A stretch of 64,000 nucleotides of DNA from Favolaschia claudopus (taxonomy: Eukaryota > Basidiomycota > Agaricomycetes > Agaricales > Mycenaceae): NCBI GenBank assembly GCA_037176885.1, contig JAWWNJ010000084.1, positions 744,001 through 808,000 on the forward strand. Direction: 5' to 3'. Below the pieces are notes generated by a model, which was not told the origin of the DNA, did not search any database, and saw nothing but the letters and a program-made list of their open reading frames with translations. Shown here in pieces: positions 1 to 10,983 of this stretch (position 1 is the stretch's first letter; each line of letters begins with the position of its first letter). A program made the translations under genes and the position numbers.

Positions 1-50
1 CGTTAGAGCAAACCAATGCTCTACCGCTGAGTGTTCATTGAGTATTTGTA
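1..50 (-). tRNA. Possible 5' half of a tRNA cut by the window edge
   Basis: Read on the minus strand, bases 30 to 15 resemble a tRNA D arm (CTCAGCGGTAGAGC) and are followed by an anticodon-arm-like stretch that runs off the window. The D stem is not perfectly paired and no anticodon can be assigned. It could equally be a tRNA-derived SINE or chance similarity. Confidence 0.22.
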
Positions 51-1619
51 CAAGTTACAATTGTATCTAGAAAGTTCTATAATAAAGGAGAAAACTTAGT
101 AAGTCACCCGAGAGAATGTTCTCGGTGATTCCCGGAGCTCAATGCTCAATCTCCAACATACATGATAACAGGGCTTTCAAATTTTGCAGGCTCTCGGATC
201 TGATTATGCAAGTACAGTGGGCGGGGAGGTGGGCAACATATTATCATTCTAAGAGGGGAGGGAAAATGGCTCGCTTCTAACCCGGTGAACCTGTTGAGTA
301 TATACTAGTATACAGTATACTAGGCATATATGAAGTCTTGTATGAAGTGCTTCAAAGCACATCATGCTCAAAAATCTCCATCATAGCTCGCTTATAGAGG
401 CAAATTGAGCCGTTAGACTCTCCAGACAAAATCTACAGCAAGCCCATTGGATTCCATTGAGTCGTCATGTCCCATTTACATAGTTGGACCCAGTGAAAAT
501 ATCTCCGTGAAATTCACAACTTCATAGTGGAATTCACAAAGTTTTTCAGTGAATTTCCCATTAAAACCTTGTGAACCGACTATGGGAAAGTCAGGGGGTT
601 CGGACACCACAGTGAGAGTCTGAGTCTCCCATAACACTTGTTCTGAAGTGGTAAATACACAGCTCCTCGAAGGAAATGCCTGGCGTCCGAAAGAAAGAAG
701 TGCCTGTAACAGCTTCAGCGATTCTCGCAGGTGATTCACGCATGAAAGTTGCGTGCCCACTGCGACTTCCAGAGACTGCGGTATCTCCGCAGCTGGGGGA
801 AAGATGGATGTTGCTGATGTGCATGGGGGAGCGACTTCGGGACGGCTTGCTGTGTCTTCTTGATCGGCCAGACTCGCTGTCTCTACTTCAGGCTGACTTC
901 AGGATATGTGTATGTAGCTCAGGCGGCAAGACTTACGGGTAGTCGATGCCCAGTCCCCACTGAGTCATGTCGTACAGAGTGAGAGTCGCAGCCGCTGCCG
1001 TGGGCTCAGTGTTACAGCTAAATCAAAAACGATAGACGTTTTTCGCGCGCACGAGATGTTCGGGCCGAGCACAGCCCAAGCACAGCCCACGGCCAAACAA
1101 ACATACGCTGTTTATTTTAGACCACTCTCCGTCGTTGCCAGTGCTGCCCTCTATGTTTCCACAAAATAAACATTTCATGACGACTGTCTCGCTCATTGTG
1201 GGGCCCGGTGTCAAGCGGCGCGTTTTCCAAAAATCTGTCGAAAGATTTGGAATGCACTGCCACAGCACTGCCACCTCGGCCCGCGAAATGGAACGAAAAA
1301 GAAATAAAGAGACCCTCGCCAGCTCATAAGTACAGCTGATTATCAACCTAGAGCAGGTTGTTTCGGCTCTTTTTTGTATATTGCTCGTAGTAGAACCAAT
1401 AAACAGATTTGGACGAGAACATCTCACTGTGTGTACGCGTCGCTCAAAACAAGTTGATTCGAAACCACGAAGCCGAAACGAAGAGAAAAACACAGCACTT
1501 TCAAGTCGGTTTCAGCAATGCACTCAGCATTGCAGGCAGTGTATGCTCCTCGGATTTTGATTACAACCCAGACACACGCCTGTTCTTATTACTTTTTCAG
1601 AGAAACGTCTCATCGTACC
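51..1619. other. No recognisable gene
   Basis: Only short overlapping ORFs without recognisable motifs are present on both strands. No splice-supported reading frame was found. The stretch is AT/GC balanced and probably intergenic or old repeat DNA. Confidence 0.5.
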
Positions 1620-1765
1620 CCACCGTACCCGATAGTCGCTCGATAGTGTTCCGATTGGGCACTATCGGGAGGTCATCGGGCATTTTAGGGCTGCTACATA
1701 TCGGTTGGTTATCGTGCCCGATCGGGGTGTCGGGCCCGATAACAAAATAAATAAATTTGCGACAG
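1620..1765 (+). repeat. GC-rich repeat ending in GATAACAAAATAAATAAATTTGCGACA
   Basis: The stretch is full of TCGGGCAC and CCCGATAG motifs and ends at 1765 in AAATTTGCGACA. The same end appears at 44090-44186, and a related full element with both inverted ends lies at 5933-6145. Here only one terminus is visible, so this looks like a truncated copy. Confidence 0.5.
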
Positions 1766-1975
1766 ACTTGATGGAAGTAGTATGAGACATGGGCCTCCCG
1801 AGAAGTTGAAGGAGTCGGAGATGTTTTATCAAGCACCGGAAGCGACAGTTGGGCATCCGCATCAATCATATGAGCGGCATGAGCGGCAAGGGCGGCGAGG
1901 GCGACGACGGCGGCATGGTTGGTTAGAGCACAAATGGGGCTTCAGAAGGCATACTAGTTAGCTAATTTTTGTTCC

Positions 1976-2110
1976 CCGATGCTCGGAGAGGTACACACAA
2001 TTTTGATCTTTTGGCTCAAAAATTTGGCCGCAGCTAAAATGTCGTGGGAAAAACTTCGGAGGTGGTTTTTTGGACGTTTTCGAGGGTGCTGAGTCTGATT
2101 CAGAAGTCAG
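1976..2110 (-). repeat. Dispersed repeat, inverted copy of 59668-59800
   Basis: The sequence around AATTTGGCCGCAGC, CATTTTAGCTGCGGC and GTCGTGGGAAAAACTTC reappears on the opposite strand at 59668-59800 with moderate divergence. No coding capacity is evident. It is an interspersed repeat of unknown class. Confidence 0.55.
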
Positions 2111-3949
2111 ATTTATGCCAAAAATTCGCGTTCTTCGGCAGTCATCATTGTCGACTTTGTTTGTCCGGCACTGTACAATTGTGCCCAATGGGCCGCGCTG
2201 CACCCCCTTCTCATCCGTATTGTTACTCCGGGAGTGAACTTGGGTTTGGGTTTGGGCTTGGATTTCGGAGATAAGTCTGATCGAGTGGCATCAAATGACT
2301 ATCAGTCACCATTCGTCACTTGTGTTGGTGACAGCGGTAGATTCCCTCGGTTTAGCGGTATCCCCGCCGTCCCGCCCCTCATTCCCGCCCCCATTGCGCC
2401 TGCATCAGGAGCGCACCTAGGAGCGAGATATTTACAAAAATACTCAATCTTTTCGAGATGTCCCGTTTCATCAAAGAGGGACGGTGTACATCGTACTGAT
2501 GGCTTCAATTGGTGAGCTCGTCGTTGGCGCCAACGAGCAGCCAACAACAACTGTAAGCCGTGCACCGGCACAAGGGGGTGCGGGCCGGAGAAGCCGGCAC
2601 ACGGGGCAGGGAGTGTGGGTCGGCCAAGGAGGCCGATAAAAAAAAATAATGACCTTTTGAGCCTGGGAGGCCTTAGAATGAATCCAATGCGCTGTTTCTT
2701 GTGTTCTAAGCATTCTTTGGCCAATACAAAGCTGCTCTCACCAAGTTGTCCCAATATGGAAGCATCGGCTATCAGCTCGGCTGTATTTGGCAAAAGCACA
2801 CTCGAGATATGTTCAATTTACCATTTGAGTGTTGGGGTTCCAACACCAGAAGGTATGGCCGGACTTACAATAGTTTCAGGCACATTCACTGCCGATCTAT
2901 CATCAATATCTATCAAGTTCGTGTTCTCATCAACGAGCGGGATCTCACGGGATAGTTACCCCGCGCCCTGACGGGGTTGCCGGGAGCGAAAAATCGGTCA
3001 TTTCGAGGGCTTTATTTGGTTTTCCGACCATTCCACTGGGTGTTTTTCCCGGAAAGAGCGGAAAAAGAAATAAGAAAAAGAGAGATATTGGAAATCTCTG
3101 AGAAGGCCGACTAAGCTGATTTCTTTCACTTTACTGGGGTGTTCATGCTTAACTGATGCTCTGCATTGTCAATTGTAGCAACTTGCATTTGGCCACCAAT
3201 TCAGAGTTTCTATGTATTATAATCTCCCAACTCTGCAACAAATGGTGAGACAGCATCATTAAATTAACACAGGCTTGTAAACAAAAAACTGCAGGACCGA
3301 GTGTCATATATTCTTTGTCCAGCCGCACCCGGGTACCCGCAAGCCTCAAGGGAAGGAATTGAACAAAATAGGCTCGGACGGTTTGTGAGAACCAACCCAC
3401 TTGCTCCTCAAGATGACAGGTCTGCAAGCTCACAGTGTTCACAACATGGCTAGCAGTCGGTTTACTGACCTATGAACTCACTACCCCGCTCAGAACATTT
3501 GACGTATACTTAATTTCACGTAAAATCTCTTCGACAATGAAATCATATTGGCAGGCTCATTGAAAAATACAGGGTAAAAGACAAGGGCTTCTGTATTAGT
3601 TTAGAGCCACTGGCACCCTCTGATAAGGGCAGGTAGACAGTAAGCAGACCTTATAAGCTCGAAACAAACCAACGCAAATGAAACTCGGGAAATGCCGGCT
3701 ACTGAACGCTGACAGTCACACCCGTGACAAGTTATCTGCCATGTCACAGGATTATCTGCCAGATTCGAATATTGCGGTACCTGAGACCTTCTTTTGCAAT
3801 CTAAAGCGACAGAATGAGAGTAAGTTCTTTTAAAGAGTCTCTCAATTATTCCGAAGAATTTATGGGGCTCCAATGTTGAGAAACAGAGGTGCGGCAGATA
3901 ACTGCACTGCCACATGGCAGATAATTGCCCAGCTGATCGATCGGTTAAC
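2111..3949. other. Unassigned stretch with short ORFs only
   Basis: Several ORFs of 60-165 codons overlap in different frames around 2302-2971, but none shows a family motif or plausible introns. Bases 2974-3012 are related, inverted, to the repeat at 12437-12480 (AAATCGGTCATTTCGAGGGC). An inverted pair, TTATCTGCCATGT and ACATGGCAGATAA, lies at about 3733-3747 and 3912-3924. Confidence 0.45.
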
Positions 3950-4068
3950 CCTTTATTTCGCCGGAAATAGCCTCGGATTGCCGAGGGTTTTACTGGCCGT
4001 GGCCATCGGCTTTAATCGGTCTGGCGACCGATTTACCATCACCCTTGGAATGGCGGGGTTGCCCGCTA
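3950..4068 (+). repeat. Dispersed repeat, inverted copy at 12328-12450
   Basis: About 115 bp, from CTTTATTTCGCCGGAAATAG to GGAATGGCGGGGTTGCC, reappear almost unchanged in reverse orientation at 12328-12450. The two copies stop at the same place, next to the foldback structure here and next to a broken gag gene there. This suggests one end of a larger element. Confidence 0.7.
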
Positions 4069-5583
4069 TCCCCCCAACACCTGGCCCCCCACGTGACCCG
4101 CGGATCAGCCTTCCGAGATGGGTTCCACGCTGTCAGAGACTTCCGCCGCCATCGACAAGTCCATTCAGAAGAGCTCAACATTGGCTCAACTGCGTTAACA
4201 CGCTATCCCGCCTGTTCCATTGTTCAGAAATTAGGAGGAGGAGGAGTGGATAGGATGGGGTTAGTAACTCCTGTGTACCTCTGAAAGTAACGGTGTTAGG
4301 CGCGTCCAATCACACCTGTGCCGCGGTTGGTGCTGTCACACATCATCGCCAACGGCGGCGAAGGAGACAACAGTGAGCTCAATCTGAGTCTATATATAAG
4401 TGTATAAAAAGTACAGATAACTTGGTGAACGGGGCAATATAGCTAGAATTATGAACCTGAGTGAATAAATTCATGTAAAAGATTCCTAAGGGACAATGTG
4501 GTGCGCAATACCATCGGGGGCATGTAACCCTCAGAGAAATAACTCACAAATGGGCTCTTTTGAAGCAAAGAACGTTGGCGGCGCCTCTGAGTGGACTTGT
4601 CGATGGCGGCGGAAGTCTCTGACAGCGTGGAACCCATCTCGGAAGGCTGATCCGCGGGTCACGTGAGCTCCCCTAGCTCACCCCCTTCCCGAACACATCA
4701 CGTGATCATATGATGGCTGAGGGTTCGATTCCGGGAGGTGGTCTGCGCTTTTTCGAAGTGCTTTTCCGACTTTATGCCCAGCATCGCCCAGTATTATGCG
4801 CGGTGGGACCTGGCGAGACGGAATAATGTACTAAATTGACCTTGAAGCATTTTGAGAGGTTCAAACCCCCAACATCACCAATGAAGGGTGTCTCCAGTGA
4901 ATTGTAGTGTTTATTGTTTTCTGCCTCCCAAAATTTTCACACATATTTATGGACTAACCCAGAGCAGAGGTTTCACATTCCATATATTGATTACTAGATA
5001 TAAGGGGCTATGAACTTTCAAGGACTATAAGAGACACAATCAAGAGACACAATTTATTCCTTGGCATACAATTGAAACCCTCCCAACCTCCTCAATTGGG
5101 TTGGAAATAGAGTGGAAAGCAAAAAGGCACAAGAACATGTCAATTGGCAACTCCAAATGACATTCAGAAAAAGCAAGAAGATTGGAAAAAGAGAATGCCA
5201 TAAAAGGAAATTTTGCTACGCCGAAGCAAAATCGAACGCGTGACCTTGCAATATCTGTCCGTCAAAGTGAAGAGAAGGAGCGATAACGATTAAACTAAAG
5301 CTTCCACGATAGTCCTCAAAATGAAAAAGGTATATTCAGTGGGATACCCGCACGGGATCCCATTTCCGTCATATTTACGCATTTACGCTGTTGAATTCGT
5401 CGACTTAGTGCTCTCAAAGCATCTTTTCCACACCCTTCCGACTCTCCACTGAGGTGCTTATGCATTTTTGTGCCCCCAATGAGTGGCCGGCGCAAACGCG
5501 TTCCCAAAAAGGAAATTCACGTGATGTGTTCGGGCATGGGGCAGCTGGTCACGTGGGGGGCCAGGTGTTGGGGGGATAGCGTT
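4067..5583. repeat. Foldback-like composite with nested inverted repeats
   Basis: Three inverted pairs are visible. The outer pair is CTATCCCCCCAACACCTGG at 4068 against its complement ending near 5583. A middle pair, GAACACATCACGTGA, lies at 4691-4705 against 5517-5533. An inner pair of about 80 bp is at 4090-4171 against 4586-4665. Both inner arms begin just upstream of an ATG and encode MGSTLSETSAAIDKS outward from CACGTGACCCGCGG, so they look like two inverted copies of a gene's promoter and first exon. A GGTTCGATTCC box at about 4727 resembles a pol III B box but has no tRNA around it. No transposase was seen. Confidence 0.6.
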
Positions 5584-5932
5584 TAGTGTATCAATCAAAC
5601 CACGAAGCGCGTCTATTGCTTCTTGGGCAACCGGAACGGCAAGGTTCTCAAGGCCATAGTCTTGAGGCATATCAAAGACAACGTTGGGAGCCACACCCGA
5701 GGGAAGAATCCGACCCGGTTGTTTGCGAGTCTTCTGATTGTTGAAATAATCCAAAAACTCGTCCAGACCAACTTGGACTATCTTAGACCAAAGCCAGCAA
5801 AATAGATGCCTTGAGTAGAGTTAGAGAACTGATACAGGTTAAGCAAGAATCATCACCTATGAATTAAATTTCCCGGCCGGGATGAGATGGATACGTCCTT
5901 CTTCAAGAATATCGCGAAGGCTTGTCGCAAAT
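5584..5932. other. No recognisable gene
   Basis: A 98-codon ORF on the minus strand (5458-5754) overlaps the repeat end and has no recognised motif. No other feature is supported. Confidence 0.4.
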
Positions 5933-6145
5933 TTCTTTTTTTCACGACCGGGGCCGATAGTGCCCGATTGCGCCCGAGCCCCTTCGATAACACATTACGC
6001 CCCCCTTATAGTGCCCGATGGTAAGATGGAGACCAGAAATAAGTTGGATGTAGATCATTCTGAAATATTGTCGGGCACTATCGAAGGGGCTCGGGCGCAA
6101 TCGCGCACTATCGGGCCCGGTCGTGAAAAAAAGAAATTTGCGACA
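5933..6145. mobile_element. Short MITE with about 65-bp terminal inverted repeats
   Basis: The left end TGTCGCAAATTTCTTTTTTT is mirrored at 6145 as its complement, and the pairing continues through the GACCGGGGCCGATAGTGC block for about 65 bp. The element is nearly all inverted repeat with a short AT-rich centre. No clear target-site duplication is visible. It has no coding capacity. Related single ends occur at 1765 and 44186. Confidence 0.75.
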
Positions 6146-6419
6146 CTGCGACCATTGAAGTTGCGGTCAAATGACCAGGCAGACTCAATAGAGATATTAC
6201 TCGAACTCTTGACAGAGACAGTAGGCGGCCAGTCGACTATACTGAGTCGCGGAGCAAACTCTTGCCTGTTCAGAATAAGTTAATAAGTAATGTGGAAACG
6301 AGTTGACGCACCGTAGTGTTGTCTGGAAAGCAGCAAGCCAGCCAAGCTCGCTTCCACCCTCAAACGTGACTTGAACTGAGACTGCTGCAGAGATATCATG
6401 TATAAGAAACTTGTAAAAT

Positions 6420-7420
6420 AATCAACCGGTTACAGTGACAGGGAGGGTAACCTTTGTACTTGTGTTCAAAGTACGTCTTATTTAATGAGCTAAAAACCAA
6501 CGGTGTTGCTAAAACTGTGGCGGCAGCTTTCTTTGAATGGTGTTGCATATGTTGCAAAGCGTTGCTATACCCTCGGAGACGGATCTCCTGTCTCTATTCT
6601 CGCCAATAGAGACCAACTCGTCAAGGAAGGTGTCACCCTTGGTCGGGCTGAATTTTTTCCTCAACCATTTCAACTCCGAATGTGCATATGAAGCGGTAGA
6701 AATTGCAGGTAATCGGGCACCTTCTACAGATTAACCGTTGGCTCAGTTCCTGTTTTATTAGGCTTCGATGTTATGGACTTTCTCGTTGCTCGGGAGGGCG
6801 TTGCTAGTTTGGCGGAATCTTTTGTCCCGTCCCCAGCATCTGGCATCACCTCCACAGATTATTCCAGTCTGACACCGGCAGAGAAAGACGAACTTACTAC
6901 AGACAGTAATACTATATCTTCGATTACCTGGCTGCTAGAGAGGGAGAGAGGGGATGTTCAGCTGCGCAAGTACTCTGGTACTCTTGATCACCCTAAATAC
7001 TCTGACAAGCAGGGTGCGACTATCAACGCATTCCAACATTTTGTCTATTTGTACTCGAAGAAGACACTGGTTCTGGCAGATATACAGGGTGCGTTGAATT
7101 CCCAGCTTCGGAGTTTGAACAGATCTAATGCTCTTTCCATAGCATCAGAAAGTCACAGTCGTCTGAGTCAGAATGCTGTCTTGTTTGATCTTATGTCTCA
7201 CACAGCCAACCGGTGCGTACCATAAACATGTCTACAATTTATTGTTGATTCGCTTCAGCGACAGTGGGGCTGGAGCAAGGCTAAAGACCACGGTGATTTG
7301 GGAATCAAGACCTTTGTCAATCAACATGAATGCGTCCAGAAATGTGTTGCATTTCATCTAGAGGCTTTCAAGACACCAGAGAACGAGGAGGATGCTCAGG
7401 AGGAGGAAGAGTCTCGCTAA
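6420..7420 (+). pseudogene. Alpha-type (atypical) protein kinase, decayed copy
   Basis: This is the same five-part gene structure as the kinase at 31318-32624. Exon ends can be placed at about 6470, 6527-6708, 6762-7088, 7143-7207 and 7253-7420, with introns of about 45-56 nt. Residues typical of the fungal alpha-kinase (MHCK/eEF2K) fold are present: RGDVQLRKYSGTLDHP, then VLADIQ, then LFDLMSHT, then the zinc-binding tail NQHECVQKC. Two lesions break it. A run of six T at 6652-6657 has one T too many for the frame, and about 11 extra bases near 7275 throw the tail out of frame. The first exon has also lost its upstream coding frame. The T run could be a sequencing error, but the second lesion makes a pseudogene likely. 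Confidence 0.78.
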
Positions 7421-7729
7421 ATTTACTATATCCCGGACGGCATTCAACTGCCGGCTGAATCTACCTTCGTATTCAACATACTTGCAGTAAATAAATGTGC
7501 TACAACTTGCAAAACTCGCTGTTTTTTGGCGGGAATCGTGTCAGAGATTATCTTGATCATTATGAACGTGAAACCACCTCAAACAGTTGTCAGACTGTTT
7601 TGTGTCGCCGCAAAGCGAAGCATCAGAGGGACAACTCGCCGAGTCATGTGATCGCGTTTAGGCGGCCGTGATACGATCGAAACTTATTTTTTCACTCCCT
7701 TATGCATTTAAGCAAGTTTTTATATGATA
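7421..7729. other. 3' flank of the kinase copy, no gene
   Basis: No ORF with recognisable motifs is present. The stretch holds the 3' flank of the kinase pseudogene up to the next MITE. Confidence 0.5.
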
Positions 7730-8098
7730 CAGTTGCGGCGAAATTAAATGCATTACCATAAAAGGAAATTATCACCATTTTCATCCCCTCTGGCTTGGAA
7801 GCGCCGGGAGAAGGCTCGATATAGCTTCATGATACGATGGCATGTCTGTAAGTGCAGTATGCAAGTATGAAGTAGGTCGTTTGCATCACGATTGAGCGAG
7901 AATGGTGGAATAAGCTGTAATCTAAATCGACCAATCGGAGCCCAGACTAACTTTCCCATGGATCATTTTCACTGCCAAAACATCTGAATTGGCGACACCA
8001 ATGTTTACCTTGCGATGACTCGGCCGCGTTGCCCTGTCCAGAGCTGATTTAACAGAAATTTCCTTTTATGGTAATGCATTTAATTTCGCCGCAACTGT
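7730..8098. mobile_element. mariner-like MITE (CAGTTGCGGCG family), 369 bp
   Basis: Terminal inverted repeats of about 40 bp start CAGTTGCGGCGAAATTAAAT and are nearly perfect. The element is flanked by TA on both sides (7728-7729 and 8099-8100), as for Tc1/mariner insertions. No transposase is encoded. A second copy with the same ends, enlarged by a nested insertion, lies at 25902-27028. Confidence 0.88.
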
Positions 8099-8142
8099 AG
8101 ATATTGCTCACTATCAGCAGCATATATACACTACTTATCTTA

Positions 8143-8650
8143 GCACCAAAGCGCCCATGGCAAATCGGCACTGGGTTTTGTGTAGTGCTGCCGCGAGGCG
8201 AGGTCGAGGTACCTTGAGGTGATGGCCCATCAACCTTGAACCCACCTTGAGATGACGTCACCTCAGCGGTCCACCTCGAAATTCACTCTCTTCACTTCAT
8301 TTTCATTCCCTGAGCCGCGAAAAAAGTTCAGCTAGCCTACAGTGGCCCACTCATGAGCACCTATCATGTTTATCTGGTGTTAACAACTGTTTCTAAATAT
8401 TATTTCCGAAAACAGTCTCAAGGCGCCATCACCTCGACTACCATAAATGGCAACAGTTTAAGGCCAAGGTCACCTCACCTCCGAGGGCCTCCACCTCGCG
8501 GCAGCACTAGTTTTGTGTGCGAGGTGACCTGGTACAGCCACTCGGGCACCTTCCCGAAACGGCTGATGACAGGAATCAAAAATCAAAAATCAACCGCGGC
8601 CTTCCCGCCAACCGTACCCGTTAGGCACGGAGTCGGAGGATCGCATCTCA
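8143..8650 (+). repeat. Dispersed repeat, copies at 13225-13350 and 32931-33060
   Basis: The unit runs from CCATGGCAAATCGGCACTGG through TACAGCCACTCGGGCACC to AAATCAACCGCGGCCTTCCC. This copy is split by the hAT MITE at 8183-8509. The copy at 13225-13350 is uninterrupted and shows the empty target site. The third copy, near 32.9 kb, is more diverged. No coding role is evident. Confidence 0.75.
8183..8509. mobile_element. hAT-type MITE with 8-bp target duplication, 327 bp
   Basis: The ends are TAGTGCTGCCGCGAGG and the complement CCTCGCGGCAGCACTA. The 8-bp GTTTTGTG is directly repeated at 8175-8182 and 8510-8517. The TAGTG terminus and 8-bp duplication are typical of the hAT superfamily. The related repeat at 13.25 kb has a single ATTTTGTG at this point, which gives an empty-site comparison. 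The interior is non-coding and rich in CACCTC/GAGGTG. Confidence 0.85.
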
Positions 8651-8821
8651 CGGCGAAATTGTCGTCAGAGGATGAAAAAAGAATTCAGGTGAGCACATTT
8701 CAATTTTTGATTCGTGCCGTGGAGGTCGTTGATTGTCACGGTCACGCTATGCGTGACTTGATGATCATTTTTTCTTTGCTTCTGACCGTCAGCCTTGGCT
8801 TAGGCTACCTGGCGGCTGGCC

Positions 8822-9115
8822 ATGCATCGCTGCTGGGATATTCCAGAGGTGGTTCGCCTTATGTTCACCCCGCTGGTTCAACCAGAACCCAACTCCTCGC
8901 TAGCCAGCTTGAGTATTCAAATTGCCAAGCGAGAATGCATGCCAAAACTAGCGCGATGCTGCCGCGCTTTCAGCGAGCCAGCTCTTGACTTGTTGTGGAT
9001 GCGGCAGGAGGGCATTATCAATCTTTTGAAATGTCTTCCCCAATGGCGTTGGGAAATGATGGATAAGGGCGCTTCTGTTGGTGTTTCCCCCTCAATATAC
9101 CCCAGACCATTCTGA
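8822..9115 (+). pseudogene. F-box-like protein, N-terminal fragment
   Basis: The 97-codon ORF opens MHRCWDIPEVVRLMF and continues ARCCRAFSEPALDLLW and INLLKCLPQ. This order (helix with P-E-V, C-R-F, P-A-L-D-L-L-W, L-L-K-C-L-P) is the usual start of agaricomycete F-box proteins, which act as substrate adaptors of SCF ubiquitin ligases and normally run to 500 or more residues. Here the frame stops after the F-box, so only the adaptor-binding N-terminus is left. No intron joins it convincingly to the ORF that follows. Confidence 0.6.
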
Positions 9116-9159
9116 GAAATAACGCGTCCCGCTACCCGGCGGACATCCTGAGAAACTGG

Positions 9160-9465
9160 ATGATCCCAACTCAAGATCTTCCTCCCGTGTTTCTGCAGGA
9201 CACCCTCGAGAACTATATGCCGCATTTCTTCAACATCTTCGCTCGAGACTACAATGAATCTTCGACGGCCGGTGGCGGGGATAGTTTTCCAGACTACGTG
9301 CAACGGGATTGTGAGTGGGATTTTTCATCAGCGAAGGGGGGTCGATCCATAACTGACTGGGAAAAATATACTCCTGCTAGTGCGGCGCCGGTGGTGAGTA
9401 AACCGAAGTACGTGCCGGGTATGTGGGAGAGCAATGAGCTCGGGGAGCGCAGCGATGATGAGTAA
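9160..9465 (+). CDS. Uncharacterised ORF, acidic C-terminus
   Basis: A 101-codon frame from the ATG, open upstream to about 9072 without a start. It reads RYPADILRNW before the ATG, then DTLENYMPHFFNIFARDYNE and an end rich in acidic residues, GERSDDE. Composition is protein-like and the third-position bias differs from surrounding repeats, which suggests the 3' end of a real coding region, perhaps carried here as a fragment. I do not recognise the family. It may be the 3' exon of a broken gene whose 5' part was lost beside the F-box fragment. Confidence 0.4.
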   Translation: MIPTQDLPPVFLQDTLENYMPHFFNIFARDYNESSTAGGGDSFPDYVQRDCEWDFSSAKGGRSITDWEKYTPASAAPVVSKPKYVPGMWESNELGERSDDE

Positions 9466-10243
9466 GACGGCAGGTTGTTGTTGTGAAGGTGGCATTTTGC
9501 CGGCAACTTGAAGTATAGCATCGTTGATAAGCAGTCGGAGCAGGGACTCGGATCGTTTTGCGGCAGCGAACGATCTGCAGCATGGCCTTTGAACAAGGAC
9601 ACGTATTCGACGCAGAGCGAACTACAGTTCGTGTGAGATCGTTCGAATAAAAGTCGGTAAGAGCATAACTTGCCATTCAATATAAGGAGCTGAATTGTTT
9701 TTCTTTTCCGTTAAGGGAGTGACTTGAAAGAGCTTGGATGGTGTCCCGTAAATATATAGCCAACCCTCGAAGACGCCGCCCAAATTCGTAGCTTTGGCAC
9801 ACGGAAGATGTTGAGCGCTCACCGCTCAGCGCGGAATACGGTAATACCGGAGAAAGTCGGATCGATACCGTGTTGAACTTCTTCGCGATCGAAGCGAGTT
9901 CTGACGATTCGCTTTGCATAAAGCAATGAACAGATGTCGCAGGCGAATTGCGGGCATTTAGTGTCCAGACGGTCAAAGACGATCTCAAACTGTTTTGATC
10001 ATGAACATTAATGTCGGTGGGAGTTTGAACTCCGGACTTGCAGCATCCCTTGACCCAGGCAAAAAGGGCCGGTCCCGAGGGAAAGGGTTTAGAGGACATG
10101 GACATGGCGGCAGGAGCAGAAAGGTGAGCGTCACTCTGCCGAGTTTTGGATGATATCCCGAACTCATCAAAAATGCCGAAACGGCCTGGCCAACCGAGTC
10201 TGCCGCAGCTCGCCTACGCTTCTCAACTTGATATTTCATGCCC
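9466..10243. other. Unassigned; overlapping minus-strand ORFs only
   Basis: A 142-codon minus-strand ORF (9677-10105) and shorter overlapping ones are present. They show no family motif and no supported splice structure. I could not decide whether any is real. Confidence 0.35.
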
Positions 10244-10561
10244 GTTGAACAATATTTTACATGTACACTATGAATTTATATTTGTTGTCATCATTATTTC
10301 TACTTCCATTCCACCTTGTACATTATATACTGATACATTCTCATCCTCCATTTCCCTATCTTCCGACTCCCGAGACTTCACTCCATTACACACATCTTCT
10401 CCTTTGTCTGACTTCTCTACCATGTATAAAAGCCGTAGCCACTTCCAGCTATGTACAAAACACTGGAGCGCTCCGAAAAAAAGTTCACACAACGGTTTTG
10501 ACAGCTCCTGCCTAATTCGGCCAGCCCGCTCCACTCTCTCCAACGACACTCGCCCTTTCTA

Positions 10562-10957
10562 GCGCTGTGTAGGAATCAAAGTGTTATATAACAGGTACTT
10601 TATAACACTGTTATTAACACGTTAATTACATTTCTCACAATGGAGGTCCAGAGACACCTGTTATTTATGTGTGCCGAAGGGTCCCCTGCGGCGCCTTGGA
10701 GAGCACTTTTTCAGCTTGATTTTGCCTTTGAAGCCCATAAGATGGAGTCAAAAACATTGCCCTGCTGAGTTCAGAAGATTTAGAAGCCAAATAGGAGGCA
10801 AATTCAAGAAAATCGGTTGAAAATCAGGCGGAAAAAAAAATCCGGCAGGCTTACGTCATGTTATGAACCCTGTTATTAACATATCCATGTTAAATAACCA
10901 GGGGGGTAGTTTGAATCTCACATTTCTCACAGCCCGGATTTGATTCTTACACAGCGC
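10562..10957. mobile_element. Nested MITE (GCGCTGTGTA family), 396 bp
   Basis: Ends GCGCTGTGTAGGAATCAAA and GCGCTGTGTAAGAATCAAA are inverted. TA lies on both sides (10560-10561 and 10958-10959). It inserted about 25 bp upstream of the transposase ATG of the surrounding element. Internally it holds GTTATATAACA and GTTATTAACA palindromes. No coding sequence. Confidence 0.8.
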
Positions 10958-10983
10958 TACCTGGAACGTCTCTCTCCGCCTAC

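Noticed and set aside
2302..2971. ORFs of 118-165 codons on both strands
   Set aside because: They overlap in several frames in GC-rich DNA and show no motif, intron or homologous block I can name.
9677..10105. 142-codon minus-strand ORF
   Set aside because: No recognised family, no supported splice sites, and several alternative frames overlap it.
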